Assembly: GCA_027625915.1 (NCBI GenBank)
Contig: JANTQA010000023.1
Location: 4,588,001 to 4,652,000 of the forward strand
Direction of reading: 5' to 3'
Source: Anaeramoeba flamelloides
Taxonomy: Eukaryota > Metamonada > Anaeramoebidae
DNA: 64,000 bases
Part shown: positions 35,465 to 47,610 of the stretch, piece by piece
Layout: every line of letters starts with the position of its first letter
How positions within the stretch are numbered: position 1 is the stretch's first letter
Program-made: the position numbers and the translations under genes
The notes under the pieces: generated by a model
The model's input: the letters and a program-made list of their open reading frames with translations, nothing else
The model's database searches: none
What the model was told of the DNA's origin: nothing

Positions 35465-35975
35465 TTAATCATAATTGGCAAAATTGTTGTTTTTTTCATA
35501 TAGTTCTTGGTAGTCTTTGCTTGTTTTGAGATGATAAGAAAAATTAAGAATTAATTGGTTATTGTCCATCAAAATTTGTTTGTTGATTGTGCAATTAGGG
35601 TGGATCTGTGAAAGTTTGGGCAATTTTGATTTACACATTTCATTATTGATTTCGTATACCTTGATAAAAAAACTCATGTTTTTCATCTCGTCCCAATGCT
35701 CTTTCCACCATTTTGGCATGAAGGTTATTAGTTTTTGGTTCCAAATTAAAATTTGGTCAATTTTTTCTTTCGCTCTACATGTTGTAAACACACGTGGTAC
35801 TTTTTTGGTTTCCATTGTTACTTTTACGGTGCAATCCTGGGAATACTATTTTTTGTACAAGAGACGAAAAAACTATTAACCAGAAGAAACAAAACTAAAG
35901 AAAAAAATTAACTCTCAACACACTTACTTGATTATTCAAATCAACTGCAGATTGAATGTAATATTCCAAATCCAT
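35465..35975 (-). CDS. unrecognised small protein gene, two exons
   Basis: I do not recognise this protein. Exon 1 is 35975-35928 (16 codons from ATG) and exon 2 is 35836-35465. The intron of 91 nt has GTAAGT and CCCAG boundaries and keeps phase 0, giving 139 residues. The deduced protein is mixed in composition, not low-complexity: it has Trp, Cys, Met and His residues, a PKWWKEHWDEM segment in the middle and a Tyr/Asn-rich end. No signal peptide or membrane segment is visible. The clean splice and ordinary composition, in a region otherwise of A/T runs, argue for a real gene. It lies head-to-tail with the ankyrin-BTB gene on the same strand. Function unknown. Confidence 0.65.
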
Positions 35976-36379
35976 TTTGTCACTTGTGAAAAAAAGTTAA
36001 AAAATGATTAATTTTTTATGATTGTAGTGATCACTACTGTGAATTTTCATTATCTGCAAGAAGTGAGCAACTCACAAAAATGATGATTGGTAAATAGACT
36101 TGTTTTTGATTCGAATATTAAAACAAAAATCTTCTCAAAAAAATCCAAAAAATGTTCCAACTTGGAATAAAAAATATTTTAAAAGTTTTTCCAAATAAAA
36201 TTGTATATTTATTTTTATTATGAAAGAAGTGTAAATTACACCTGAAGCACTCTTTTACTTAAATTCCCTTTCACAAATTTAAGTACAAAATCATTTATTT
36301 TACAATTATTAATTAACAAAAATAGTTTTAAGATGTCACAGTTTAAAATTAATTCATTAAAGTTTTAATTCTTTTATTT

Positions 36380-36560
36380 TATTCAGAAAAATTAATCAAT
36401 CTTTTTCATAGGAAGGACATACCCATAAAAAGTGATCAATATTTTTCATTATTTCCTTCTGTTCATATTATAAACATAAAGGACAAAATTTATTTGAATT
36501 ATTATTTATTACATAGTAATATCTATATAAGTAGCTAATAAATGTTCTGAATTTTAGAAT
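36380..36560 (-). mobile_element. LINE-type retroelement remnant, copy C
   Basis: Minus-strand reading gives a broken Cys/His knuckle: CPLC, then after a gap NIDHFLWVCPSYEK, the typical end of non-LTR ORF2 proteins. It is closely bounded by unrelated AT-rich DNA and has an in-frame stop, so it is dead. It keeps the CPLC half of the knuckle that copy B has lost. Confidence 0.6.
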
Positions 36561-36831
36561 TGTTGAGCTTGATGGATAACTTTAATATTTTTGATTAATA
36601 AATATTTTTTTTTTTTAATTATTGTGAAATATAGAGGGGGGAGTCATGTGTTGCAGAGTGTCAAGTTTTTATTCAATTCTGTTAAATCCTGGAAAACCTA
36701 ACAATTGCAAATAAATTTTTAATACAGTCATACAAATGATATTATTATATTATTATTATTTTAATTATTTTTCTTCTTCTCTCTTGTTTTTTATTTTGAT
36801 AAAAACTTCTTTGGCTATTCCTTTCTCTCAA

Positions 36832-37206
36832 CACTAGTGTAAATATGAATGTTGTAAAAAATAGAGTTTTTACAATTTTCAAGATAAATATGGATTTCAA
36901 TGAAATTTATCCAAATTTTGGATAATAGCAAATATAATATCTGATTATCTTATTAGACCGATAATAATTTTAATAATAAAATCGTTTGTTAAACACCAAT
37001 CTTTCAATTTTTAAAAAAAAATGATTTTTCAAACAAAGTATTGGTGTTCACCAAACGATTTTAAACTCAAAAACCATTTAAGCTCAAAAATCAAATGGGA
37101 GTTTGGTTACTATTACTAAAATTGTGGATAAATGCACGGAACACTTTATTTATCTCTCAAATTGTAAGAACTCGATTTTTTACAACATTTCATATTTACA
37201 CTTGTG
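36832..37206. mobile_element. inverted-repeat element, family 3, copy 2
   Basis: It starts CACTAGTGTAAATATGAATG and ends with the imperfect inverse CATTTCATATTTACACTTGTG, 375 bp. The interior matches 10785-11157 (shared ATCCAAATTTTGGATA, TGGTGTTCACCAAACG and TTTTTACAACATT). I cannot see a clear target duplication. Confidence 0.85.
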
Positions 37207-37345
37207 AATAAATGAATCAATGAAAATAAATAAATTTCAATTTTTCCAAAAAAAAAAGATAAAAAAAAAAAAAAATCAGATTTATTTATCTTTTTTCTTG
37301 ACATATTTTAAAAAAAGTTTGTTTTATAATTAGTGAATTGTTTTA

Positions 37346-40300
37346 TTAATTTTCCAAACATTTTATCCAGGATTTATCTATTAGATGTGGCAAAGAAGAA
37401 TTGCGACAGAGTTTATAAAAATGATTTGCATCATCTAATTCTTCAAGAATTGATTCGTCTATTTCATTTTCTTCAAGTACATCTGAATAAAAAAATTTGA
37501 ACATGATCTTTAAAGAACGAAAGCTTTTTGAAGAAACGTCTTTGACTGTATTGGAAGAATCATTTTTGACAAGAGTAAACATGTCTCTAAATAATTGTGA
37601 TCGTGCTATTAAAACGAATTTATGCATTTTAATTTCTTTATCATTGACGATGATTGTAAAATCCTTGGATGATTCATCCAGATATAACTTTGTGAGATCT
37701 TGAGCAATGGACGCCTTGGATCTTCGTTTAAGAATGTTTGCAATCTTAAGCTTTGATGCCAATTCTCGACAAAGTTTATCTTTGGGGCTAAGAAGCCCAA
37801 AGTAGATCCAGTTTAATAAACGTTTGATTACTTTGTTTTCATAACTTTTTAATATTTCAATTGTCTTTTCGTCCAAGGTTTTCCCAGTTCGGATTTGGAA
37901 AAGTGGTGAATGGAAAGAGATATCTTCATTTAATTTTACATCGCATGCAATTTTTTTTTCTAAAATTCTTCTTAAATCTGAAGTTAACGTAGTATGGATT
38001 AAAAGCAATTGTTTTATTTCTTCATTATCTGTCATTGTCATTGCTTCTTTTTTCCCAATGTTCATTAGTGCTCCTTTTTCTAATAATAAATCAATTTTTT
38101 CGATTTGTAAATTATTTTTAATTGCGTGGAATAATGGTATAAATCCCTATTCACCATCGTTTGTTATTTATTTGTAATTCATTATTATTATTATAATAAT
38201 AATAATAATAAATATTAGTATAATTATGAGAAAGAATAAAAAAAAAAAAAAAAAATGAGAATTTTAAATGTTTTTTTTGGATTTTTGATAAAAATTGAAA
38301 AAAAAAATTAAAGCATCGTCCATTTGCTAAACATTCGAAATATAAAAAAAAAAATATTTTTTTTTTTATTTTTTTTTTCAGAAATGATGAAAATAGAATA
38401 CCAATGATTTCTATTATTATGTATTTGAAATTTATTTTATTTGAATCCATTAATTAGTTCTTTTTTTTTTTTTGGTGATTTTGATGAGAAAATATTAAAA
38501 TATTTTGTGATCTTTTTTTTAATTGTTTATTTTGTATTTTTTAAACTTGGAAAAGGGGCATGTTGGTGGATGTATATTGTAAATCAAACAGCTTTTCAAC
38601 CAAATTTATTGGATTTCAAGTAAACAAGGTATTATTCTTTATTTTTTTTTTGCTTTTTAATTTTTTTGTATTAAAAAAAAAAAAAAAAAATGTAGGATTG
38701 GTGAGTTTTTTAGGTTTGTATTCGCAAGTAATTAAATTTTCTTCGTTTCTTTACCAATAAAAACGTTCAAAACAGTTATATATATATATATATAATTTCG
38801 TTTTTCTGACAATGTACTGATTTCATTCTTCGTTAAATTCAGAAAAATGGTTAATTAATTTTATTTGAATATTTTCCGCAAAAGTTAAATTTAAAATTAA
38901 AATGCTTATAAACACTAGTTCAAAATTGTATAAACACCAAAATTGAATTTTTGAAAAGAAAAAAAAAATCCTATTAAATAAATTATTATGGGAAATACTA
39001 AATTAGAAGTACTTCTTTATGAATACATTAATGTTTTTTTATATTAAGATATGCAATACAACAAAGAATAAAAAATTAAAAATCAAAACAAAAAAAAAAA
39101 AAAAAACGGTGTACAAATTAATATAATCAATCAATTATGAATTTGAATTTAATTTAAAATAGCAAAATCTTTTTTCAAAATATTTATTTTGTTGTTCTTT
39201 GTTTTCGTTTCGTTTTTTTTTCAATTAGGTAACCTGTTTTGTTCCATCAAAAAAATTTTTTAATGATCAGTATTAAGTTACAATTTAGTTCATTTAAATA
39301 CTATAACACAAATAAAATTAGTTGATCATATCAAGCCATTTGATCGATCAATATTTATTAGTGAAATCTCAACATATTTAACAATGTATTTTTTTGTTTT
39401 GATCATTCCAATATTTTAAATTAAATTCAAATTCATAATTGATTGATTATATTAAGTTGATACCAAATTTCTTTTTGGTTCATTTTTCATAAGAACTAAA
39501 CCCAAATTCAAAAGTTTTGACACGGTTAAACCGGTTTAATAATAACAATAATACTAAAATCCCCTTCAAAAATTAATTTGATATATTGGAATATTTTATG
39601 ATTTTGATTTGTTTCAATATTTGTAAAATCTGGTAAAAAAAAATAATAATAATAATAATATTGATATATTTTATCATCAAAATAAATATTTTTTTTTCTA
39701 TAAATAATTCAATCAATAAAAGGTTGTAAAAAAAAAAAAAAAAAAAAACAGTAGACGTTAAACAATGACAGGGTGGGGAAATTGACCGGTTTAAAATGAA
39801 AATGGTAAAAGATTTTTATATTTTTTTAAGAGTTCATCATAAGATTCAAAAGAAGAGAATTATTAGGAATAAAAACATTTTTAATCTCCAAATTATGATT
39901 TTTAAAAGACGTAAAAAATAAAAGTGTCACTAGAATCGGAAGTGAATCGTTTTTGGTGATTATTTTAAAAAATAGAATTTAATGTTGATCTATGATTTTT
40001 TTGGAAAAAAAATTTCCAGTGCTCCCAAACTAAATTTCAATATAATGGCAAATATATATATATAAGAAGATTCAAAGTTTAAGATTTGAGTGGTTGGTGC
40101 CTGAAGAAGAAGAAAATGCTTTCTCCCGAAAACAAAAAATCCGTTTGATTTGGGGTTAAGATTGAGAAAGATAATGAGTTTTTTAATATAAAAAGTGGAA
40201 TTTTGGAAAAAAATCAAGATACAAATTCTTGGATTCTTTTTTGGAATCATATTTTTTTTTATTCTATTTTTTTATTAATTTTAACTTTCCCAAGAATAAC

Positions 40301-42503
40301 AGAATCAGAAAAAGTAAAGAAATTTTAACAATTTTAATTCCAAAAAAAAAAAAAAAAAAATAGCCTCTACACGAATTAAAAAACGTGTCACACAAAGACC
40401 GAATTCTTAGACTTTAAGATTTGAAATTTTGAATTGGTTTTAATTTTTTTCAACAAGAGATTTAAAGAGGGATAAAGGTTAATTTTTAGTTCAAGTTTGT
40501 AAAGGGGCAATTTTTCGGAAAAGGCCTTTAAAGCTGCAAAGCAAAGAATAATATAATTCCAATTACTAGAATAGGAATTTGATTTTTACATTTGCTAAAT
40601 TTTTTACGTTAATTTTACTTTTGTATTACTTATCAATTTGAAAGGAAATAAATTAGAATTGGCAGTTTCCTTTTCTTTGAAGTTGACATTTTTTATTATT
40701 GGTTTGGTAGACTTTAATTTAAATTTCCAATCCTATATAAAAGGGTTTTTTGAAAATTAATCAAATAATAACAAGACGGGGGTATTTCCTATTTAGATTT
40801 CAAATTACTTGAATGTAAAATCATAGTGATGTTGATTTTCTTTCATTTTGAAAGCATAGTTCCATTGTTTAATCAAGTAGAGGTTGAATACATTGTTTTT
40901 TTTGATTTTCCAATTTATTTATTTTCATCATTTTACTATTCGTTACAAAATAAATTGAATCAAATTTTCCTTCGTCTTTCCAAAATATTGTTTTTAAAGA
41001 TCCAAGTAGAATTTAAACTCTTTAAGACATTAAATGGTGTTTGTCTCTTGTTTTTTGCTTTTAGAATTGTTGACTTTGATGATTTATTTTAATTCTTGTG
41101 AGTGGATTTTTTTTTTAGATTTTGTTCAAATCATTTTTCAAAAAGAGTTTATCAATTTTTGGAAAGAGTGATCTTCAAATTAATTTAATTAAAAGCAAAT
41201 CTAACCTTAACCTCCGTTTTGATTTTGGTGATTTTGGTTTTTTTTCTTTTTCATTTTCATTTTCGTTTGAAAGTGGTGTGTTTGTGTTTAAAATTTAAAA
41301 AAAAGATTTTCTGTTAAAATAAAAGTACAAAAAAAAATAAAAAGGAAAATGTAAAAATTAAAACAAACCTTTTTATCAACAGCATTCACATTAATTTTAA
41401 ATCCATTGTTTAATAGATAATAAAACAGTTGACTTCTTTCTGGTTTTTGGCACGAGTATGTAAATGTCGAAAAGCCATCATTATCTCTTACATTTGGATC
41501 AGATCCAGAATCTAATAAAAACTTTAGAACTGGGAAAGGGAGGTCTGTGTTTGCTGCGTGAAGCAGTGGTGTGTCACCCCAATTATTTTTCATTTTCAAA
41601 TTTGCTTTGTTTTGAATTAAAATTTTGACTATTTCAAGTCTGGTATTTGTTTTTAATGACTGGTGAAGTGGTGTGTCTTTCTAATCGATTTTTTTTTAAT
41701 TGAAAATTTTTATGATGAAGCATAAAAAATTTATTCCAAAATTGTTTCCAAGAAAAAGTCGGGAATTTATTACGGTTAATTCCTTCTCTTTTTTAAAAAA
41801 AAAAAAATAAAAAAAAAGGAGACTTACAAACTATTGAGCATTTTGGCGGCAAATTATTGGTTCAAAGAGTGAAAAAAAAAATAAATTAAAATGAGTTTGG
41901 ATTCAAAGATTAGGGTTTTGGTTGGTGGTTTGCGGAGAGAAAAAAAAAAAAAAGAAAGAAAATTAGTGAATTTTTTACTTTATTAAACAAATTGATTTTG
42001 GCTCCACTCTTGATTAAAAGGCTAACAATTTTGGAAGTTTCGTTCACATTTTTTTTGCTCATTACAGCATAGTGTAGTGGTGTGTATTTATTCACATTTT
42101 TGTAATTAACACGTGCGCCTTTGTCCAACAATAACTGAATGACCTCGATTGGTGATCCGTATCTACAAGCAAAAAGCAAAGGGGTGTCTTGGTATCGATT
42201 GGTAACACGGATTTTTGCATTTTTTTTGATCAAGTAAGAAATGATCTCAAGAGTGGGGTTGTGTTGAAGCGCCAAATGCAAGACAGTGTTTTTGTATGAA
42301 TTAATGGTGTTGATCTGAAAACCTGCTTCAACCAAGATTTTGATGATTTCAAAATTACCAGAGTTCTTCACGGCATAGTGGAGTGGCGAATCCAAATTCC
42401 TCATTCTTGGTGAGAGGTTTTTTTTTTGAGCGCTAAATGTCTTAACGAACTCGATGTCCTTTTGTTTGATTGCTTCACAAAATTCTTGAAGTCCCTTCGA
42501 CAT
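37346..42503 (-). CDS. ankyrin-repeat and BTB-domain protein
   Basis: Likely a protein-interaction adaptor; BTB proteins often link substrates to cullin-3 ligases, but no such role is shown here. Exons: 42503-41979, 41680-41369, 38146-37346. All are phase 0 and GT-AG, giving 545 residues. Residues 1 to about 320 are ankyrin repeats (recurring DTPLH/TPLLFA and LLLDKGA or LIKSGA motifs). The repeats continue across both junctions, which confirms the exon joins. A diverged BTB-like segment follows (CDVKLN to SPLFQIRTG), then a clearer BTB domain: KDFTIIVNDKEIKMHKFVLIARSQLF, with a FFYSD segment. There are no Cys/His zinc motifs or membrane segments. Intron 1 is 298 nt and intron 2 is 3222 nt. 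The start is the first Met before the repeats. Function beyond the domains is not known. Confidence 0.88.
38147..41368 (-). other. long intron 2 of the ankyrin-BTB gene (3222 nt)
   Basis: The donor is GTTTGT and the acceptor GAATAG. The ankyrin repeat reads through, so no exon is missing. It contains TA runs (38776-38796), several A or T homopolymers and a family 6 copy (about 40935-41115). Short open frames here are not supported. Confidence 0.8.
40935..41115 (+). repeat. dispersed repeat family 6, copy 3
   Basis: It contains TACAAAATAAATTGAATCAAATTTTC near the start and TTGATGATTTATTTTAATTCTTG near the end, matching 3410-3690 and 60395-60615. The right terminal arm is missing. Confidence 0.6.
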
Positions 42504-42569
42504 TAATAATTATATTTATTCAAAATTAAAAGAAAGAAATTTACAAAAAATAGAAAAAAATTGGAAATG

Positions 42570-42860
42570 ACAATTACTGTTTGTAATTTATTCTCAAAAT
42601 ATGTATTTTTGAAATTTGTTTGGAATACTGTTAATTGGAAAATAAAAAGATCAAAATTTTCATTCAGCTTTCCCAAAATAATCACTTTCATAACCCAAGG
42701 AATAAAAGAAATCATCAAAAGTCTTCTAATTCTAAAAAGGAAATTTTTGATTTCGACTGATTTTTAGAATTAAAAAATTGAAATTTTTCAGTATTTTAAA
42801 AATCTTTTTTCTAAAAGTTGAATGATAATTTTGTTCGATATATTTTGAACAAATTGTATT
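42570..42860 (-). repeat. dispersed repeat family 6, copy 4 (inverted)
   Basis: AAAAGATCAAAATTTTCATTCAG is the inverse of the right arm seen in copies 1, 2 and 6. The far end TGAATGATAATTTTGTTCGA is the inverse of the left arm. The element begins only about 70 bp upstream of the ankyrin-BTB start codon, so it may overlap its promoter. Confidence 0.75.
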
Positions 42861-43255
42861 TTTAATATATTTATTGGTGTTGGTTCCTTTTAAATTTGTC
42901 TCAAATAAAAAGTGGAAAGGAAAATAATAATTCATCCATAAAAATTTTTTAATGTATTTTGTTATCTTGATTATTTACAAAGTTTTTGAAAATAAAATGT
43001 TTCATTGATCTTCGGATTTGAACAAAGTAATGTGTTTAACTACATCACTACTATCAAAAAAATCAGAAATTAGAATATCTTTAGGTATTAGGAACTCTTT
43101 TTAATTTTTTTTCTCAAAGGTAATAGAGTAGTTATTTTCACAAGGATACAATTAAACCCAATAAATAACTACTTTTAGCAACTTTATGAGAATTAAATTA
43201 TCATTTTTAAAAAAGTTTATTTTTCCATTTATTTCGAACATGATCAAAATAAAGC

Positions 43256-43620
43256 TTGTGTAACAACAAAAATCAGTCTTTGAAAAAAAATTATCCTTGC
43301 TTTTTTTATTTATTGTTGCAATGGAACATTCAATTGACTATCAGTAGCAAACCCGTGTTCAAATCAATTTTGGAAGGTAAACTCCTTGATATTATAAGTA
43401 AATTTTTAATTCGTAATGCAATTTGTCGAACATTTTTTGTAATTTTCTCAGTTTTTTTTGTAATTTTTTGTTTTTTTTGATATATAAAAATTTTTGAAAG
43501 CATTCACTCTATTTTTTGTTAGAAAATTTCCAATTTGATCCTATATTTTTCAAATTTCTTTTTAAAAAATAGAACTTTAAGAAAGCATTGTCGTGTTTGC
43601 TAAGGGTTTATTATCAATTT
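43256..43620 (+). repeat. dispersed repeat family 7, copy 1
   Basis: Shares with 46680-47000 the segments AAAATCAGT, TTGATATTATAA, TAATTTTCTCA and AATTTCC-AATTTGATCC. The last part (TCCAATTTGATCCTA and TGTTTGCTAAGGGTTTATT) is also seen at about 62640-62765. No inverted ends were recognised, and the borders are approximate. Confidence 0.6.
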
Positions 43621-44274
43621 CTATGATTGGTGAATGTTTATGCCTTCTATAACAAAAAAAAAAAAAAGTTTTTTTTCTTTTGAAACACAGATTAAGCTTT
43701 TCTGAACACTTTTTTTTATAACAATAAGTCAAAAGATGGAGAAACTTTTTTGTTTCGTTTTTAGGATCAATTTAAAAAACGAAAAATTTTTAAAAAGATT
43801 TTTGATTTTGAGGAAATTTAACTTTTTGTATTTTCTGGGTGTGTGTATGAATAATCTACATTGAAAATTTGATCTTATTTTCAAAATACAATAAAAATAA
43901 ATTAAACATTGAACCTTGAAGATCTAAAAAAATTGATCTTATATTTTATTCACAAATATTTATTAAATTTCTTGAAATTTAAGAGTTTGGAAAATATTCT
44001 TTTTCGATTATTAAGAGTATATACGTGAACTATTAGTATTAAAATCAGTTATTTGACAATATGATAAATTCAAATAAATATCTGAAATTTTTCACTTCCT
44101 TTTCAATTTTACAGATTTTTTAATATAAGCTTTGGAAAAAGTATTGTATTCTTTGAAATTGTAAAAAAACTTTGTTAAATTAGTTATGCTTTGAATGTTT
44201 CTTACCCTTGAGTTGTTTTAAAAGTTGAGAAATGGGATTATATAAATGTGAAATTGAACTTAAAATTTTTATTA

Positions 44275-44469
44275 CAGTTAGTTCAACTTTTAAGGCACAA
44301 ACTTCAACGAAATCTAACGCTCAATAAAAATCTCAAATTAAGGTACAAAAATTAGATCTAATAAAATAAATTGTAAAAAAAAGAAATTACAAATTTTTTG
44401 TCTTAATTTGAGATTTTTTTGTGTTGAAAATTTCGTTGAAAGATTGTGCCTAAAAAGTGGAACCGACTT
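44275..44469. mobile_element. MITE family 1, copy 3 (diverged)
   Basis: It starts CAGTTAGTTCAACTTTTAAGG and ends near AAAGTGGAACCGACTT, 195 bp, with TA at both edges. It is more diverged than copies 1 and 2: some GGCACAAA units are altered. Confidence 0.8.
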
Positions 44470-46679
44470 TAATTATTTATGAATTTGTCAGTACCTGTTA
44501 TTATTTTATTATTCGTATTATTGATTTAAATTAGTTTTATTTGTTTGAAATTATATATGAAAATTAAAAAATAATAAAAATGTTTATTGATACAGTTAAT
44601 CCTTATTTTATTAATAACTTGCTGAAAGATTTAAATTTGGGTTATTAATTATTGATTAAAATAAGTTAATTGAAAAAACATTAAATAAGGTTATAATTAG
44701 ACTTTTTCAGTTCTAAAAAAAGTATTTTAATGAGAATTTTTAATTTAATGGATTAGTTTTTTCTCTCGTTTTTTTTTTTTTGGGATATAACAAGAAAATA
44801 ATGGTTTGGGGGGTTCTTTGAATAAATAAATTAGTTTTTTTAAAATTTAAAATAATTATTTGTAATTTTTCTGATATTAAGTGGTTTTTTTAATAATAAA
44901 AATAAAGTGAAAACAAAAAATTTTTTAAATCATAAAAAATATATAAATTCGTGTACCCAGTGCCCCCATTCTGAGAGTCGTGGAATATCAATTATTAATC
45001 ACAGAATGTGGAATTTTTATTTATAATCGATAAACTTTCTATCAGATTTTTGTTCCTTGTGTGTATTCAGGATGTGGATAGTTTTTAATTTGGTCATGAA
45101 AATGATAAATTTATTATATATATATATATATTAATTATTTTTCTTCTTCTCTTTTTTTATTTAATGGTTTTTCTTTAATTACTCCTTTCTATAAATAAAT
45201 AAAAAAATTAAGTGGTTTTTTTCAGATTGTCATATTCTAAAACTTTGTCGTTTTATTTTTTTAATTTTATTTTTGTGGAATTTTATAGATGATAATAATT
45301 TTTCTTTTATCTTATACACAAATAATTTTTATTTGAAATAATTTGAAATTATTTTGGATTTTGAACTTTATAATTTGTAAAAGGGGGTTAAAATTTAAGA
45401 AAAAATAATTAATTTAGGAGGGTATCATTAAAAAGAAGTTTATTCTATTAATAATTAGATTTTTACCCGAGTTTGGAGTTTTACGGTAAGGTAATTTGTT
45501 TTATAATTTGCTAATCGATTTTTGTAAGAAGATTTTTTTGAGTTTACTGTCCCCTTTTATACTTTATAAAAAACTAAAATCTGGTTTTTTTTTACCCCTT
45601 TTGATAATCTTAATTTGTAGTGTTTAAAATCCAGGGGGGTAATTTAAGTCAACTGGTGTTATTTTAGTAAATATGTAAATAAATATGCTGATAGAAATTC
45701 TTTATGGATGAAATTTTTAATATCCCCAAGAGAGAATTAAAATTTGCTAATTATGGGGGTATGAACAAAAGTTAAGATTTTTTATTAGAAATAAGCTAGT
45801 TAATACCAATAATTAAAATAAACCCAAAAAAAAAGCAAACAATTATATTTACAATATTACTATTATAAAATAAATAAAAAAAAATATGATAAATTCGACC
45901 AATTTTTTTAATAATTTTAAAAAAGTTTTCCATAAGATAAAATTTCCAAAAATTGACCTTAAAGTATCAAATCGAAATAAATAGATCAATTTAATTGGGA
46001 AATTTTTATTTACAATTTTTTATTAATAATGTTAGTTAAAAACCTTTGAATTTATTAGTCAGGTGATTAAAAGACTCTACTAATTTACACCTCTTTTGAA
46101 AATCCATATAAACTGCTATACTTGATCTACATCCAATTTAGTAATTTGATTGATCTCAGAGCCCTTCTAATTTTAATAATTATATGTCTCCACATCATCC
46201 GAAGAAGTTATTTTGAATAACAAAAAATAACAATTTTCAATTTTAAAATAGCAAAAATTGAAATAGTAAGCAAGTAACAAAAAGTTGATGTAAGGTAAAG
46301 TTAATTGAATCATCACTGTAAATATTTTATTTTTTGTAATTTTTTTAGTGTAGTTTGTAAAAAATGAAATATTACTTTTAAACTTGAAATTAACAAGTTT
46401 TAAGATGGTATTTCCCAAACGTGATCTTCAAATACATTATTAATATTAAACCGTTCTATTAGTTAAGGTTAATAAGAGCATTGATTCAAAGATTAAAATT
46501 TTTGTTTTCACAAAAAAATGTGTCTATATAGATTTTATTGGTTTTTATCCTTTTGTAAAATTCTCTAATCCCATGTAATAATTAATATTTGTGTGTTTTA
46601 TGAAGAAACTGTCCAATTCTACTTGGTTATTAGTATTTCTGATCAACAAAAAAAAAAAAAAAAATGAAAATGTGCCCAA

Positions 46680-47000
46680 CAATTATAAAATTTTTCAAAA
46701 TAAAAATCAGTGCATTTTTTTCTTCTTGTTACAATGAAACATGCAATCAATTAGCCAAATGTCTATCTAAGATCGAATCAATTCCAAAGGTTATTCCCTT
46801 GATATTATAATTAAATTTTATATTTTGGAATAAATTTGTTCAAAATTTTTCGTAATTTTCTCAATTGTTTTTTACTCAATTTTTTTTGATCGATCAAAAT
46901 TTTGTTAAGAATTTATTCTTTTTTTTGAGTGAAATTTCCTAATTTGATCCTTCCTTTTTAATATTTTTTTTAAAAAGTAAGAACTTTAAGAATCCACTCC
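46680..47000 (+). repeat. dispersed repeat family 7, copy 2
   Basis: Matches copy 1 through AAAATCAGTGCA, GATATTATAATTAAATTTT, CGTAATTTTCTCAATT and CTAATTTGATCCTTCC, with interspersed differences. Confidence 0.6.
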
Positions 47001-47374
47001 CAAATTTAATTATTTTTTATTTTTGGTTTCTTTCTTTGAAAGAAGTATTTCACTTTTAGAAAAAAAAAACTTTTTTTTAATGTAAAAAACACTTTTTACC
47101 AAGTCTATTCAAGTTATTTTAACAAAACTAGTTTCCAAATTTTTAAAAAATTTTTCGTTAGAACCCAAAACTATGAAACTCTTTTTTACATAAATAATAT
47201 CGCTGAATAAAAATGCACATTATTCAAATTTTTATTCAAATAATGTTTCTAAAAACCATCGATTACTCAATAAATATTCTATCTTTGAAATTAAATCCAA
47301 TAAAAATGAAGAATTTAATACGTTTCACCCAACAAAATCAATTCTAATCTTTTTCTCATGAAACTACAATTGTT

Positions 47375-47610
47375 GTTAATTTCTAAATAAAAAGATCAAA
47401 ATTTTCATTCGGCTTTTCAAAAAAATTCATCTCCCAGAATTAAAATAAATCAAACAAAGTTTTCAATTCTAAAAGGTATTTTATTCATTTAAGCTTCTTT
47501 TAATTATTAAAAAAATGAAAAGTTATGGGATTTTATAAATCTGTTTTTTGGAAAACAGGCTGAAAATTTTGTTAAATTTATTTTGAAACAAACAGTAAAC
47601 TTGAGTAAAG
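47375..47610 (-). repeat. dispersed repeat family 6, copy 5 (inverted)
   Basis: AAAAGATCAAAATTTTCATTCGG and GGAAAACAGGCTGAAAATTTTG are the inverted family ends, and ATTAAAATAAATCA is the inverse of the shared middle. Confidence 0.65.

Larger units (their letters stand above)
35976..37345. other. intergenic with LINE remnant and family 3 element
   Basis: Holds a minus-strand LINE remnant (about 36380-36560) and a family 3 element (36832-37206). The segment TTAATTATTTTTCTTCTTCTCT at about 36757-36785 recurs near 45130. No gene seen. Confidence 0.6.
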
